Source: Desulfosarcina cetonica JCM 12296
GTDB lineage: Bacteria; Desulfobacterota; Desulfobacteria; Desulfobacterales; Desulfosarcinaceae
NCBI RefSeq assembly: GCF_001311845.1
Contig: NZ_BBCC01000027.1
Location: forward strand, 1 to 50,724
Direction of reading: 5' to 3'
DNA: 50,724 nt
Position numbers and translations under genes: made by a program. Below, piece after piece: positions 1 to 9,778 of this stretch. Each line of letters opens with the position of its first letter. The stretch's first letter is position 1. The notes under the pieces are model-generated. The model saw only the letters and a list, made by a program, of their open reading frames with translations. It did no database searches and was not told the DNA's origin.

Positions 1-29
1 GCGGGGGTGTCTTTGCTTTCAGCGGAGAC

Positions 30-974
30 TCACTTAAGGGACTTGACGATCTGACCTGCCTCTTTATTCTTGAAAATCAATACCCCTGGAGTGGCATTCT
101 TGTCGAACGTAATTTTCCCATGGGAAATGTTGCCCGGTTCGAGTACGCTGTCCAGGGAAGAATTGACCTTACAGGCCATGGGCCTGCCCTTTCTGTCCTT
201 CAACGTAAAGTGGTCCGGATAGGTGGTGATCACCTGCTGGCTGATATTTTTTACCCAAACGTAAAGTGTGCCACCCCCCAAGTCATGAACGGCGATCTCG
301 GCAGTGCCGTTGCCGGTGTAGCGCCGAAGGCGTTTATTGCGCGTTTCGAACGCGGTCTCCGTCGATACGGTTGTTTTTGCTTTCACAGCCTTTGGCAAAG
401 GCGCCGGGTGCTGCTTTTTCTGTTGGGACAATCGCTCTTCGTAAACCGCCACCTTCTTCCGATAACGCTCATTTTGCGGATCAAGCGTGAGCAACTGACG
501 GTACAGTTTCAAATTCTGCGCTGCATGGGTGGGTGGAATCGGGCGAACGGCGGCCTCCAATTCGTCGATTTTGCGTCGACGCGCCTCTTCCGCCTGTGCC
601 TGGCCTGCTGCGGCCGCCGCCTTTTTCTGGCGCTCCTGATCTGCTTGGCGAATACGCTCGGCCTCCTCCCGCATCCAGCGTTCGGTGGGGTCATCACCGA
701 TGGCGACCACCCGATCGTTTTCAAGTGCGACCGCCGTACAATAACTCTCATTCAGCGGCGTATCGGATGGGGTCGCATGCGTCTGGTAAAAAAGAACCAT
801 CCGGTTTTCGCCGATGTCATGGCGCAAATCCGGTGGACCGAGTCGTTGCAGAACCGTTTCCTTTGACTCGCCGGATGCAATGGTTTTTAGCGCATCATTC
901 GTTTTCTGGATTTTCCAATGGGCACACCCCGTCATGATGAGGGTGGCAGCGGCGATGATCACCCAGATTCGCAT
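30..974 (-). CDS. BamE/SmpA-like outer-membrane lipoprotein
   Basis: Predicted lipoprotein of about 314 residues. The start chosen is the ATG at 974, which gives a short basic N-terminus, a hydrophobic stretch and a lipobox (LIMTGC, Cys17); the open frame runs on to 1025 but would overlap gpt. Residues about 25-50 (GESKETVLQRLGPPD) match the SmpA/BamE pattern seen in small envelope-assembly lipoproteins. A charged Arg/Glu/Ala-rich helical segment follows (about 100-145), then a C-terminal beta-rich part (about 220-310) with a GGGTLYVWVKN motif that I do not recognise. It is the last gene of the elbB-AOR-ADH-gpt operon, 7 nt after gpt. Signal and BamE-like motif are seen directly; an envelope role is inferred. 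Confidence 0.75.
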   Translation of the reverse strand: MRIWVIIAAATLIMTGCAHWKIQKTNDALKTIASGESKETVLQRLGPPDLRHDIGENRMVLFYQTHATPSDTPLNESYCTAVALENDRVVAIGDDPTERWMREEAERIRQADQERQKKAAAAAGQAQAEEARRRKIDELEAAVRPIPPTHAAQNLKLYRQLLTLDPQNERYRKKVAVYEERLSQQKKQHPAPLPKAVKAKTTVSTETAFETRNKRLRRYTGNGTAEIAVHDLGGGTLYVWVKNISQQVITTYPDHFTLKDRKGRPMACKVNSSLDSVLEPGNISHGKITFDKNATPGVLIFKNKEAGQIVKSLK

Positions 975-981
975 GGTCTCG

Positions 982-1482
982 TTATGCTCCTTCCTGATGG
1001 AGGCGTTCGGCGATGGGTTGGACAAACTGGATTTCCGAATCCCATGGGAAAAGAATCCACGTATCCTGGCTGACCTCGGTCATGAAGGTGTCCACCAGAG
1101 GCCGACCGGCCGGCTTGGCATAGATGGTGGCAAAGTGTGCTTTGGGAACCATTTCCCGAACGATCCGGGCGGTTTTCCCTGTATCCACCAGATCATCGAC
1201 CAAAAGCCAACCATCGCCATCGCCGGCAACCGACTTGAGCACCTCGATTTGTCCTTGGTTGCGGCCAACGTAGCTTGCGATGCAGATGGTGTCAACCAGA
1301 CGGATTTCCAGTTCCCGCGCAATGATGGCCGCCGGCACCAGTCCGCCCCGGGTGATGGCGACAATCCCCTGCCAGGGGCCTTTTTCGTTCAAGCGCCAGG
1401 ACAGGGCGCGGGCATCCCGATGCAACTGTTCCCATGAGATGGGATAGGTTCGCCTATACGTGCGCGCCTTACTGCGTGTCAT
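982..1482 (-). CDS. gpt: xanthine/guanine phosphoribosyltransferase
   Basis: A 166-residue type I phosphoribosyltransferase of the Gpt (XGPRT) group, which salvages guanine and xanthine to GMP and XMP using PRPP. The PRPP loop [13 protein letters not shown] lies at about residues 92-105, preceded by the ITRGGLVPA segment (about 43-51) of the family; length is normal. Its ATG overlaps the stop of the repaired upstream alcohol dehydrogenase by 4 nt (ATGA), implying translational coupling, which only holds once the upstream frameshift is corrected. A purine-salvage enzyme inside an aldehyde/alcohol operon is an odd companion. Confidence 0.9.
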   Translation of the reverse strand: MTRSKARTYRRTYPISWEQLHRDARALSWRLNEKGPWQGIVAITRGGLVPAAIIARELEIRLVDTICIASYVGRNQGQIEVLKSVAGDGDGWLLVDDLVDTGKTARIVREMVPKAHFATIYAKPAGRPLVDTFMTEVSQDTWILFPWDSEIQFVQPIAERLHQEGA

Positions 1483-2740
1483 TGGATCGGCAGTCGTCCT
1501 TTCTTTACCCGGGCCTGATCAATGGGGGTTCCCGCCCAGGCATGGGACAGCACCATCAGCAGGTCATCCCGGTCCAATTCTTCGGGATTGTAAAAATCGA
1601 GCCATCATCGAGTGCCTTTTCGGCAATGGGCTCCAACATCTCGATGGTTACCGGCGCGCTGCCGTCGGCGGCCTTGACTTCTTTGAGAAACCGGGCATGC
1701 TGGCCGCCGGTCTTCTGGTGCAGGCGTTGGTTCAACTGGCGGACGACAGCCACCACCTGACGGGCCCGCAAATGAGCCGGCGTTCGGGCCACCACACCGG
1801 CCCCGGCCAGCGGCAACAAAAGTTCTGCCGTCATCGGCCCGTTTTTATGCATGTTATATTCCAGCCCATAGGGCAGCAGGATGGCGATGCAGGTCCCGTG
1901 GGGAACACCGCAAACCGCGCCAACGGCATGTCCTAGGGCATGAACCATCCCTACCATGGCATTGGAAAACGCCACACCGGCAAGATTGGCGGCAACCGCC
2001 AGGGCCAGGCGTCCGTCGGCGTCATCGGGGGTCTCGATCACCGGGACCAAGTGTTTTCCGATCAATTCAATGGCCATCAGCGCGTGGGCATCACTCAGCG
2101 GGTTCTTGGCCAGGCCGGTATAGGCCTCGATGGCGTGGGCCAGGGCATCCATGCCCGTGGCTGCCGTCATGGCCGGCGGAAGGCTCAGGGTCATGCGGGG
2201 ATCGAGGATCGCCGCATCAGGCGATAGAAACGGCGAGGTAAAAAAAAGCTTACGTTTACTCCCATGATCGGCGATGACCGCCACGGTCGTCACTTCCGAC
2301 CCTGTTCCGGCAGTCGTTGGAACGGCCAATAGTGGCTTGAGGCGTCGGGTGAGTTTGCCATGACCTTCAAAGGCACGCAGGTCATCCTCGTCTTCGGAAA
2401 CGAGAATGTTGACCCCCTTGGCTGTATCCAACACCGAGCCGCCCCCCACCGCCAGGATGGCATCGCAATCGTTTTCCCGGTAAATGCCGGCCAGGCGGCA
2501 AACAACGTCAAGGTCCGAATCCGGCGGGACGCTGTCATCCACGGCGGCGGGCTGGACCTGGGGTGCAATGGCACCTTGAACCGTTGCAACGATTCCGGCC
2601 TGGGCAACCCCCCTATCCGTGATCATCATCGGTCGCCGGGCATCCAGCGTTTCCAGCAGCCCAGGGATGGCTTCCAGTGCCTGGTGGCCGGCAACGGTCT
2701 TCACGGAGCAACGGAATTCATAGTAACCCGGTATATACAT
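1479..2740 (-). CDS. group III iron-containing alcohol dehydrogenase (frameshifted)
   Basis: NAD(P)-dependent group III alcohol dehydrogenase interconverting an alcohol and an aldehyde. The cofactor loop [11 protein letters not shown] is near residue 100 and [11 protein letters not shown] near 145; metal ligands are visible as D and H in [13 protein letters not shown] (about 197 and 201) and two histidines in [10 protein letters not shown] and PHG. The reading frame breaks at the A-run 1592-1596: as given it stops early at 1556, but one extra T on the coding strand restores [13 protein letters not shown] followed by [18 protein letters not shown] and a stop at 1479, the usual family C-terminus. 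Restored length is about 420 residues. The stop then overlaps the gpt start. A ribosome site (AAGGA) precedes the ATG at 2740. Partner of the AOR and the degenerate ADH upstream. Confidence 0.9.
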
Positions 2741-2755
2741 CCTTGAAGTCCTTAT

Positions 2756-3946
2756 TTACTCGGCCATTACGGGGATGCCTTTGAGCGCACCGTCGATGAT
2801 GCGTTTGACTGCATCTTCAACAGCCAGACCATCATAGCGCGAGAGGACACGATCAATCTGTTCCCGGGTAATGCCGGCGTCCGCCAAAGAAGCGGGAATC
2901 GGGTCATCCAATTCGGCGTTGAGGGCTTCAAAAAATTCCCAGACCAGGGCGATGACCCGGGGTACTTTCAGGTCATCGTGCGTTACGGCATAGCTATCGC
3001 TCCCGGCCATGGAATAGAGCAGCGCCCCAACCCGTCCGGTATAAACATCGGCTGCGACTTCAATCAGATGCGGCAGCAGCACGGCCATTAAAAAGCCGGT
3101 GGGCAATTCAGTCGTTTCCTTTAAGCGGGAAGCCAACCCATGGCAGATACCCGCACCGGCGGCGAAAAACGCACTTCCCGCCGCCACCTGACCATTCACC
3201 ACCGCCAAGCGATGTTGATTGCGCTGGGACGAGGACCGCAGGCCGGTTAACAGGTTTTGCATGATCAAACGGATGGCCGCATGAGCATACGCATGACAGG
3301 AAGGCCCGACGCCATCGTCGCAAAACGCCTCTACGGCATGGACCAGGGCCAATAGTGCGCCATTGACCAGGCCACGTTCATCTTGCATCGGCATCATGGC
3401 CGGATCGATGATCACGAGGGAAGGAATCAAGTCCGTTGATGACATGCGGCGTTCCCCGTCGAAAGCGTACCCGGTAACCTCGTCACCGTTGCCACCCGGG
3501 GTTGCCACCAGTACCAGGGGTGACATCCGCGGCGACGAATCGCCTTGACTTGCGGGGTACGCCGAGACGGACAGATTGAGGCATTTGGCCGTATCCACCA
3601 CGGCGCCGCAGCCCACCACCACCAGGCTGTCACAAGCGCCGTCCCGGAACATCCCGGCAAGGACAGGAATCAAGTCCGGGGCCGGTTCATCCGGCACGCG
3701 ATCATAAATCCCCAGGATCATGCCGGAAGCCCTGAATGCATCCACGACCCTGTCGAGGGCCCGACGGCCGATCTTTTCCCCGTCCGCCAGAACAAGCGGG
3801 GCGTGAAGGCCACGCGCCGCCAATTCAAACGGCAGGTGGGACAGCGCCTGACGGCCGCAATTGATCTGCAGCGGAGAAAAAAATGAAATTGTATCAGCCA
3901 GCGGCAGCACAGCACAGCCTCCATCTTGCGACGTTTGATCATCCAT
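2756..3946 (-). CDS. degenerate group III alcohol dehydrogenase paralogue
   Basis: A 396-residue intact protein with the overall plan of group III alcohol dehydrogenases but weakened active-site motifs. The nucleotide loop is GCGAVVDTAK instead of GGGSxxDxAK. At the metal site the Asp is replaced by Leu (ALLALVHAVEAF against [12 protein letters not shown]), and the later His pair becomes Ser and Thr (GICHGLAS and ELPTG against MVHALGH and VPHG), so about two of four ligands are missing. The ORF is uninterrupted and sits 15 nt from the normal ADH downstream and 14 nt from the AOR upstream, so it is not simple decay. It may be a non-catalytic partner, a structural subunit, or an enzyme with altered chemistry; that is inference. 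Confidence 0.8.
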   Translation of the reverse strand: MDDQTSQDGGCAVLPLADTISFFSPLQINCGRQALSHLPFELAARGLHAPLVLADGEKIGRRALDRVVDAFRASGMILGIYDRVPDEPAPDLIPVLAGMFRDGACDSLVVVGCGAVVDTAKCLNLSVSAYPASQGDSSPRMSPLVLVATPGGNGDEVTGYAFDGERRMSSTDLIPSLVIIDPAMMPMQDERGLVNGALLALVHAVEAFCDDGVGPSCHAYAHAAIRLIMQNLLTGLRSSSQRNQHRLAVVNGQVAAGSAFFAAGAGICHGLASRLKETTELPTGFLMAVLLPHLIEVAADVYTGRVGALLYSMAGSDSYAVTHDDLKVPRVIALVWEFFEALNAELDDPIPASLADAGITREQIDRVLSRYDGLAVEDAVKRIIDGALKGIPVMAE

Positions 3947-3960
3947 CGTGCCTTGCCCTA

Positions 3961-6380
3961 TCAGATTCCCAAAACCGTGCGCAGGTAAATCAAGATCCGC
4001 AACCCGAACTTACGCCAGGGCGACCCATCTGGATAGCGGCGCACGGCGCGCTGGGCCAAGGCTTTGGGCAACAGATAGACCTCCACCCGATCGAGCAGAC
4101 GGAGGACACGGCAGGCCATCGCGGTGTCACCGCTTACGGTCAACCGATTGCGCGCCACCGCCGTCACCGTGGCTTCCTGAAAGGTAAAAAGCAGCATCGC
4201 CGCATCGATGCTTTTGATGGTCAGTTTGAGATCGATGCAACGCTCGCCGGTATCGCGGCCCAGATAGCGCAGTTTTCCGCGCCGATCCTTGCCCACCAGC
4301 ATGCAGGGCCCATCCGGTGCCACACCCAGCCGAAAAGCAAAACCATTGGGGATGGCCTCGGCAATCTTGCGCGCCTCCCCATCGGACCGCGCCAAGGCTT
4401 CGACGGCTCGGCCGACGAACCAAAACATGACGGTCAGATAACCGTTTTTAAGCAGCTTCCCACGAGGCCGGATCATCCTGAAATCGGCCGTTCGGGGATC
4501 GCTATGTAGCGTCCATTTGGGTTCGATCGCAAGACGTGCCAGGGTTTTGCGGGTGGGAATGCCATGCAGATCATATCCGCGCAGGAGGTAGTAGTCATCC
4601 AGCATGGGGCGCAGGGGAACCGTATGCCCGTCTTCGTCGTTCTGCCGCGCTTCATTCAGCATGCGACCAGGCAGCGTATCGTCCTTACGCGAGATGCCCG
4701 CCCCCGTATTCATCAACCGCTCAAGGATCTGGATGCGTTCCCCGGCCTTGAGAAACTGGCGCGGGGTTAGCCGTTCACCGGTAATCGCGCGCCAAAGTTT
4801 CACGTAAAGCCGGACGTCCATGAGCCGGGTGGCCATCCGTGGCACATATTGCATCCAGGCGCGGATCAGCCAGGTGGGCATATATTTGATGAGCGGAGAT
4901 TCAAAAAGGTAGGCGTAGGCGGTGTACGGGCAGGTAACCAGAGAATGGATTGCCGCATAAAGGTTCTCGAAAGAATAAACGAATCGGGCCTTGGCACGTG
5001 TGGTGTAAGGGTTCAGCCATCCGAGGACCACTTCCAGAAAAAAATAGCGGCCGAATGATGGCAGGCGCTCGGGTTGGCCACTGCATCGGCCAGCCCCACC
5101 CCCCATGCCCCTCGGGGGTCATAGCCGGACAGCTCCATGCCCTTGACCTGGATGGCGAATGCACTGCCGCCGTAGCGTTGCGACAGCAGCCGGGTACCAT
5201 CGGCCAACTGCTCCCCCCAACCACGACGATAGGCCGTATCCTCAAGCGTTTGTTCGATGCCATCGATCACACCGAATTTCAATTCAGTCTCAACAACACC
5301 TTTTTCGCCGGCCTCCATGCACCAAGCCAGCACGCCACCGGCCGAAATGGGATCCAATCCCAACAGGCCACAGCGGTCGTTGATGTGAAGAATAAAATCG
5401 GGATCAAAGATTCCCAGATTAGGCCCCAGAAGTGCGACGCTTTCATATTCCGGAATCCGGCAGACACGCCCATCCGCCAAGCGGCCTTTATGACCACAGA
5501 TGATCGAACACGGTTTACAGGTGCTGGGACGGGGCTGATAGCGCTCACGCAGGGTTTCGCCGGAGACTTGATCCGCTTGTGAATGGCTGCCGTCGTGGAA
5601 ATTGCAAACCGGCAGGATGCCCCCGGCATTACACCCGTTGACATGACTGGCCGTTCCGAAGTTGCGGTAATCATCGGCCGTGATCGGGTTGCTGTTGATA
5701 TCGCGTGTCGCGCGCCGCTTCGCGTCGGCAAAGCGTTTGGGATCAGCCGGAACGATTTTACAATGCCGACCCCGCGCCACGATGGCCTTGATACCTTTGG
5801 CCCCCATGACCGCACCGACCCCACCCCGCCCGATAAAGCGGGTTCCGGAGGCCACACTGGCAAACAGCACCTGGTTCTCACCGGCCGGGCCGATGACCAG
5901 GGCGCCGTCATTGCGGTTCAGGTTCAACTGTTGTTGGGTTTCGCGGGTGTCCAGCCCCCACAGGTGGCGGCCATCCTCGATGTTGACGCCATCGCCGTCG
6001 ATCTCCACAACCACCGGTGTGGCGGCGCAACCGGTAACCAAAAGGCCATCGTAACCTGAGGTTTTATAGGCCATGCCAAAGGGCCCGCCGCAGGTCGCCG
6101 TGAGCATGATACCGGTCAGGGGCGATTTTGTCACTGCGGCAAAACGGCCGCTGCAGGGTGCGCCGGTGCCCATCAGCACACCCATCATGAAGGCCAGCCA
6201 GTTTTCCTCGCCCAACGGGTCGACGCCCGGCGTCATCCGCTCGTAGAGCAGTTTCAGGCCGAGTCCCGCGCCGCCCAGGTATTGCCGGCGATCGTCATCG
6301 CCCACTTGAAACGCTTGGATGGATGCGGTGGACAAATTGATTTCGATGATCCGGTTGCTGGTTCCGACAATGGATTTCAT
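3961..6380 (-). CDS. tungsten aldehyde:ferredoxin oxidoreductase with SCP2-like C-terminal extension (frameshifted)
   Basis: Oxidises aldehydes to carboxylic acids (or the reverse) with ferredoxin, using a tungstopterin and a [4Fe-4S] cluster. ATG at 6380 chosen (MKSIVGTSNRIIEINLST), the normal family start. N-terminal pterin-binding domain spans about 1-210; cluster cysteines are C288, C291 and C295 (TCKPCSIIC), and the distal Cys lies in IHSLVTCPYTAY. The frame breaks in the A-run 5038-5044: one further T on the coding strand joins ACHHSAAIFF to LEVVLGWLNPYT and makes the two halves one protein. AOR homology ends near residue 620 (DYYLLRGYDLHGIPT). About 190 further residues follow in frame, ending in a segment (RLTVSGDTAMACRVLRLLD) like SCP2 sterol-carrier domains. 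That join could be real or the product of another indel. Confidence 0.88.
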
Positions 6381-6396
6381 CGACTGGATCCATTGT

Positions 6397-7053
6397 TCAG
6401 CATAGGGACAGCACCTTCTCGACCAATTTCTCGATACCCACAGCCACATCCTTGATGCCCGGGCCGAGCATGTACGCCGGCGTGGTCACCAGGCGATTTT
6501 TTTCGTCCACGCAGATGTCATCGACGCTGCAAACCGTATGCGTGCCCCCCATGGTTTGGATGGCATCGGCGGTTCCGATATCGTTGCCGATGGTCACTTG
6601 CGGAGAACGACGCCCCAACGCACGGGTCAGGGTTGCCGGCGCGATACAGATGGCACCGATCGGTTTGGATTGATCCGCCAATTCGTCAAGCAGCCGCTGC
6701 ACCTCGGGATGAACCGTCGCCTCCGGGCCATTGACGGCAAAGTCGCTGAGGTTCTTGGCCGCTCCAAATCCGCCGGGGATAATCAGCGCATCGATGTCAT
6801 CGGCGCGAATCGCGGCCACATCCTTGATGTCTCCCCTGGCGATGCGCGCGGATTCCACCAGAACGTTGCGTTTTTCGTCGCTGGGCGTTTGGGTCAGGTG
6901 GTTGACCACGTGCAACTGATCCATATCCGGTGCCATGCATTGGACCTTGGCGCCTTTTCGGTCCAGAAACAAAAGGGTCAGCACCGCTTCGTGAATCTCC
7001 GAACCGTCGAATACGCCGCAACCGGAGAGCAGCACCCCAACGCGATGTGTCAT
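6397..7053 (-). CDS. elbB: ElbB-type DJ-1/PfpI family protein
   Basis: A 218-residue DJ-1/PfpI-superfamily protein of the ElbB branch, described as an isoprenoid-biosynthesis-associated protein with glyoxalase-like activity. Visible are the N-terminal VGVLLSGCGVFDGSEIHEAV signature, the central IIPGGFGAAKNLSDFA segment, and the nucleophile elbow GAICIAPA (Cys about 136). Length matches the family (about 217). A strong ribosome site (GGAGG) precedes the ATG. First gene of the operon, ending 16 nt before the AOR start; as a possible aldehyde or glyoxal-handling protein it fits an aldehyde-metabolising operon. Confidence 0.88.
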   Translation of the reverse strand: MTHRVGVLLSGCGVFDGSEIHEAVLTLLFLDRKGAKVQCMAPDMDQLHVVNHLTQTPSDEKRNVLVESARIARGDIKDVAAIRADDIDALIIPGGFGAAKNLSDFAVNGPEATVHPEVQRLLDELADQSKPIGAICIAPATLTRALGRRSPQVTIGNDIGTADAIQTMGGTHTVCSVDDICVDEKNRLVTTPAYMLGPGIKDVAVGIEKLVEKVLSLC

Positions 7054-7135
7054 TGTCTTATCCCTCCAATCTTAAAAAGTATTTTTAAACCAAGATGGTT
7101 TCATCAGACACCTTGGGCGGTCCACCGTCCACCCG

Positions 7136-7525
7136 TCAGGTCGAGGCCAAAACATGCTTTTCCAAAACAAAACAGGTAAACATGCCCTGAAACACATCTT
7201 CCTGTCCTTTGGTCACACTGACGGAAACCCAGTATTTCTTGCCTTTGATCTCCTGCACACGGGCCTTGATGTGAAGAACATCCCCGGCCCGCACCGGCTT
7301 CAGGAATTTCACCTCCGATGCGCCGAGAACCACGTTAGGGTCATTGACCGCGATCATGGCCGCATAATCGGCTGCGCTGAAAATGAACCCGCCATGAACC
7401 AGTCCGTATTGATCGGCCGCCATCTGGGATGTGGTGACCAATTCGACCAAACTGGACCCGTTTTCCACCATCAACGGTTTGCCGCACAGAACCTGATCAA
7501 TACAACGATGGGTATGAATGTTCAT
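7136..7525 (-). CDS. PaaI-like hotdog thioesterase
   Basis: A 129-residue single-hotdog protein resembling PaaI/YdiI acyl-CoA thioesterases that hydrolyse acyl-CoA to acid and CoA. The helix-start motif GLVHGGFIFSAADYAAMIA carries the HGG segment and the acidic residue typical of the family. The start at 7525 is favoured over the longer frame to 7660 because a GGAGGT ribosome site sits 5-10 nt before it and homology begins there. It faces the M24 peptidase divergently and lies just upstream of the elbB operon on the same strand. The substrate cannot be inferred. Confidence 0.8.
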   Translation of the reverse strand: MNIHTHRCIDQVLCGKPLMVENGSSLVELVTTSQMAADQYGLVHGGFIFSAADYAAMIAVNDPNVVLGASEVKFLKPVRAGDVLHIKARVQEIKGKKYWVSVSVTKGQEDVFQGMFTCFVLEKHVLAST

Positions 7526-7670
7526 GCAAACCTCCGAAGATCTCGCGGGCAAGCAAAAAGCCCCGAAGCATAGAAGATGAAGGGGTTGATTTACACGGGC
7601 GTGGCTTGAAAAGTCGTTCTGATCATAATAAAGAGGAACAACCCTGTCAATGAATTGCACATCCGACAGA

Positions 7671-7724
7671 TCCGTCTATGAAAAGAGATCCGTCTATGAA
7701 AAGAGGTCCGTCTACGCAAAGGAG
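7671..7724. repeat. three tandem 18-bp units ahead of the M24 peptidase
   Basis: Three consecutive 18-nt units (consensus TCCGTCTATGAAAAGAGA) at 7671-7688, 7689-7706 and 7707-7724; the third is degenerate and contains the AAGGAG ribosome site used by the downstream gene. Each of the first two units also carries an in-frame ATG-AAA-AGA, so a short repetitive upstream frame exists. A variable repeat directly at a translation start could change expression by slippage; this is inference. Confidence 0.75.
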
Positions 7725-7729
7725 TGTTC

Positions 7730-8847
7730 GTGGAACCTATCATTGCAAGCCGTATCGCGGCGATTCGATCGATCCTGACCAAAGAAAACCTGGATGCCAT
7801 TTTGATCCTCGTTCAGGAAAACCGGTTTTACTTAAGTGGGTACACCGGTGAGGACACGCAGTTTGACGAATCCGCGGGAGCACTGGTTATCAGCGCCGAT
7901 CAACTGGTGCTGGCCACTGACAGCCGTTTCGATCTGCAAGCCCAAAGCGAAGCCAACGGATACGAAATTGTGATTTACAAGCAAGGCCTCGAACAGGTCC
8001 TGCCGGAGATTGTCGAGTCTCTTGGGGCCCGCCGGCTGGGATTCGAGAGTGTCCGTATTTCCCACAAGCAGCATGCCGCCTTGTCCAAGGCATTGGCCGG
8101 ACAAACCCCATCAGCCGAATTGATCCCCACGGAAAACACGGTCGAAAATCTGCGCAAAATCAAAAGCGAAGACGAAATCGAGCGGACCATTCGGGCACTT
8201 CGCCTCGCCGAGAACGCCTTTTCCAAGGTCTTGGCCGACCTTCGCCCAGGCTTGACCGAAAAGGAGGTCGCCTGGTCCATGGAAAAGGCCATGCGTGAAG
8301 CGGGCGCCGAAGGCCTCTCCTTTCCGGTGATTGTTGCCTCGGGCCCAAACAGCGCCTCGCCGCATGCCATCCCCAGCGATCGCCAGTTGAAGACCGGAGA
8401 GCCGATCCTGTTCGACTGGGGGGTGCGCTTGGACCAGTATTGCTCGGACACCACGCGAACGGTGATCCTGGGGCACTTGGATGACCGCTTCAAAAAGGTC
8501 TTTGATACGGTGGTCGAAGCGCGGGACAAAGCCACGGCCGCCATCCGCGCCGGGGTTGGCGGCATGGCGATCGATAGCATCGCCAGGGATCATATCGACA
8601 AAACGGATTTGCCGGCAAATTCGGCCACAGCCTGGGACATGGCACCGGACTGGCCATCCATGAGGCGCCGCGCTTGAGCCCAATCCGTGACGAACGCCTG
8701 GAAACCGGCATGATCGTCACCGTGGAGCCGGGGATCTACCTACCCGGATGGGGAGGGATCCGCATGGAAAATCAGGTTGTTGTTCGTGATCAGGGTGCCG
8801 ATGTACTCAATGATCCAACCCCTTTTGACCCGCTGCTGAAGGTTTGA
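7730..8847 (+). CDS. M24 family Xaa-Pro peptidase (frameshifted)
   Basis: Metallopeptidase of the M24 (aminopeptidase P / prolidase) family, cleaving Xaa-Pro bonds with two metal ions. Start GTG at 7730 is preferred over GTG at 7724 because AAGGAG at 7718-7723 then has 6-nt spacing. N-terminal creatinase-like domain about 1-125, catalytic domain about 130-370. Ligands seen: D in [14 protein letters not shown](TT), H in the restored [13 protein letters not shown] in VEPGIY and E in RMENQVVV. The frame breaks in the A-run 8600-8603; one more A joins DHIDK to [13 protein letters not shown]. Restored length about 372 residues. Leads the xerD-HD-pfaD gene string; xerD starts 3 nt after its stop. 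Confidence 0.88.
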
Positions 8848-8850
8848 TCG

Positions 8851-9767
8851 ATGACCGGGCTTGAGATCGGGCTTGACGGTTATGATCATCACATGGACCA
8901 ATACCTGACCTTCCTCGCCATCGAGAAAGGCCTCAGCGAAAAAACCATCACCGCCTATAGCGCGGATCTGATTCGCTTTGGTGAATATTTGAAAGAACGG
9001 AACGTCGCCGACGTCTCGGCCATTGACACGGCGGTCCTCCTGCGCTACCTCATTGCCTTGCGCGAAGCGGGGCTCAGTGCCCGCTCGCGGGCCCGTCACC
9101 TGGTCAGCCTGCGGGGGTTTTTCAAATATCTGGCTCAGGAACGGATCATCGATCAAAATCCGGCCCAACAGATCGATCTTCCCAAAACCGGCCTTCATCT
9201 TCCCGATGTCTTGACGGTAGGCGATGTGGAGTGCCTGCTCGGCACACCCGACCGCAGCAAGCCCGAGGGATTGCGTGACGTGGCCATGCTGGAGCTCCTT
9301 TACGGTGCCGGTCTGCGAGTCTCGGAACTGATTCAGCTGGAGATGAACGGGATCAACCTGGAAGGGGGCTTCGTTCGGGTATTCGGCAAGGGGGCCAGGG
9401 AGCGCGTGGTGCCGGTGGGCCGAATCGCTCTATCGGCCATCCGCGATTATTTGATACAGGCGCGACCGTTGCTTTTGAAAGGCCGGGCCAGCACGGCGCT
9501 GTTCGTCACCCGACGGGGCGGTGCCATGACCCGCCAGAGTTTCTGGCATCTGATCGGCCGCTATGGACGGCAATGCGGGTTAAAGAAAAAGCTTAGCCTC
9601 ATAGCCTAAGGCACTCTTTTGCCACGCATTTGCTGGAAGGCGGGGCCGATCTGCGAGCCGTCCAAATGATGCTCGGCCACGCCGATATCGCCACCACCCA
9701 AATTTACACCCACGTGGCGCAGCGGCAACTTCTGGAAGCCCACAAAAAATACCACCCACGAGGATAG
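8851..9767 (+). CDS. xerD: XerC/XerD-type tyrosine recombinase (frameshifted)
   Basis: Site-specific tyrosine recombinase of the XerC/XerD type, resolving chromosome dimers at dif. The N-terminal SAM-like core-binding domain (about 15-100) is followed by the catalytic domain. Catalytic Arg is in GAGLRVSEL, the H-x-x-R box in HSLRH, the second His in [10 protein letters not shown] and the tyrosine in IYTHV. The frame breaks at CC 9597-9598: one more C turns the early stop near 9609 into [17 protein letters not shown], running to the stop at 9767. Restored length about 305 residues, normal for Xer. Housekeeping context with no integrase-like attachment sites; xerD rather than xerC is a best guess. 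Confidence 0.88.
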
Positions 9768-9778
9768 AACGTCCCATC

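Noticed and set aside
120..866. Long plus-strand frame opposite the lipoprotein
   Set aside because: It is an antisense shadow with no recognisable domain, overlapping a minus-strand gene with clear signal and family motifs.
8851..9767. Integrase of an integrative element
   Set aside because: Restored sequence and length fit housekeeping XerC/XerD; no attachment sites, tRNA or phage genes adjoin it.
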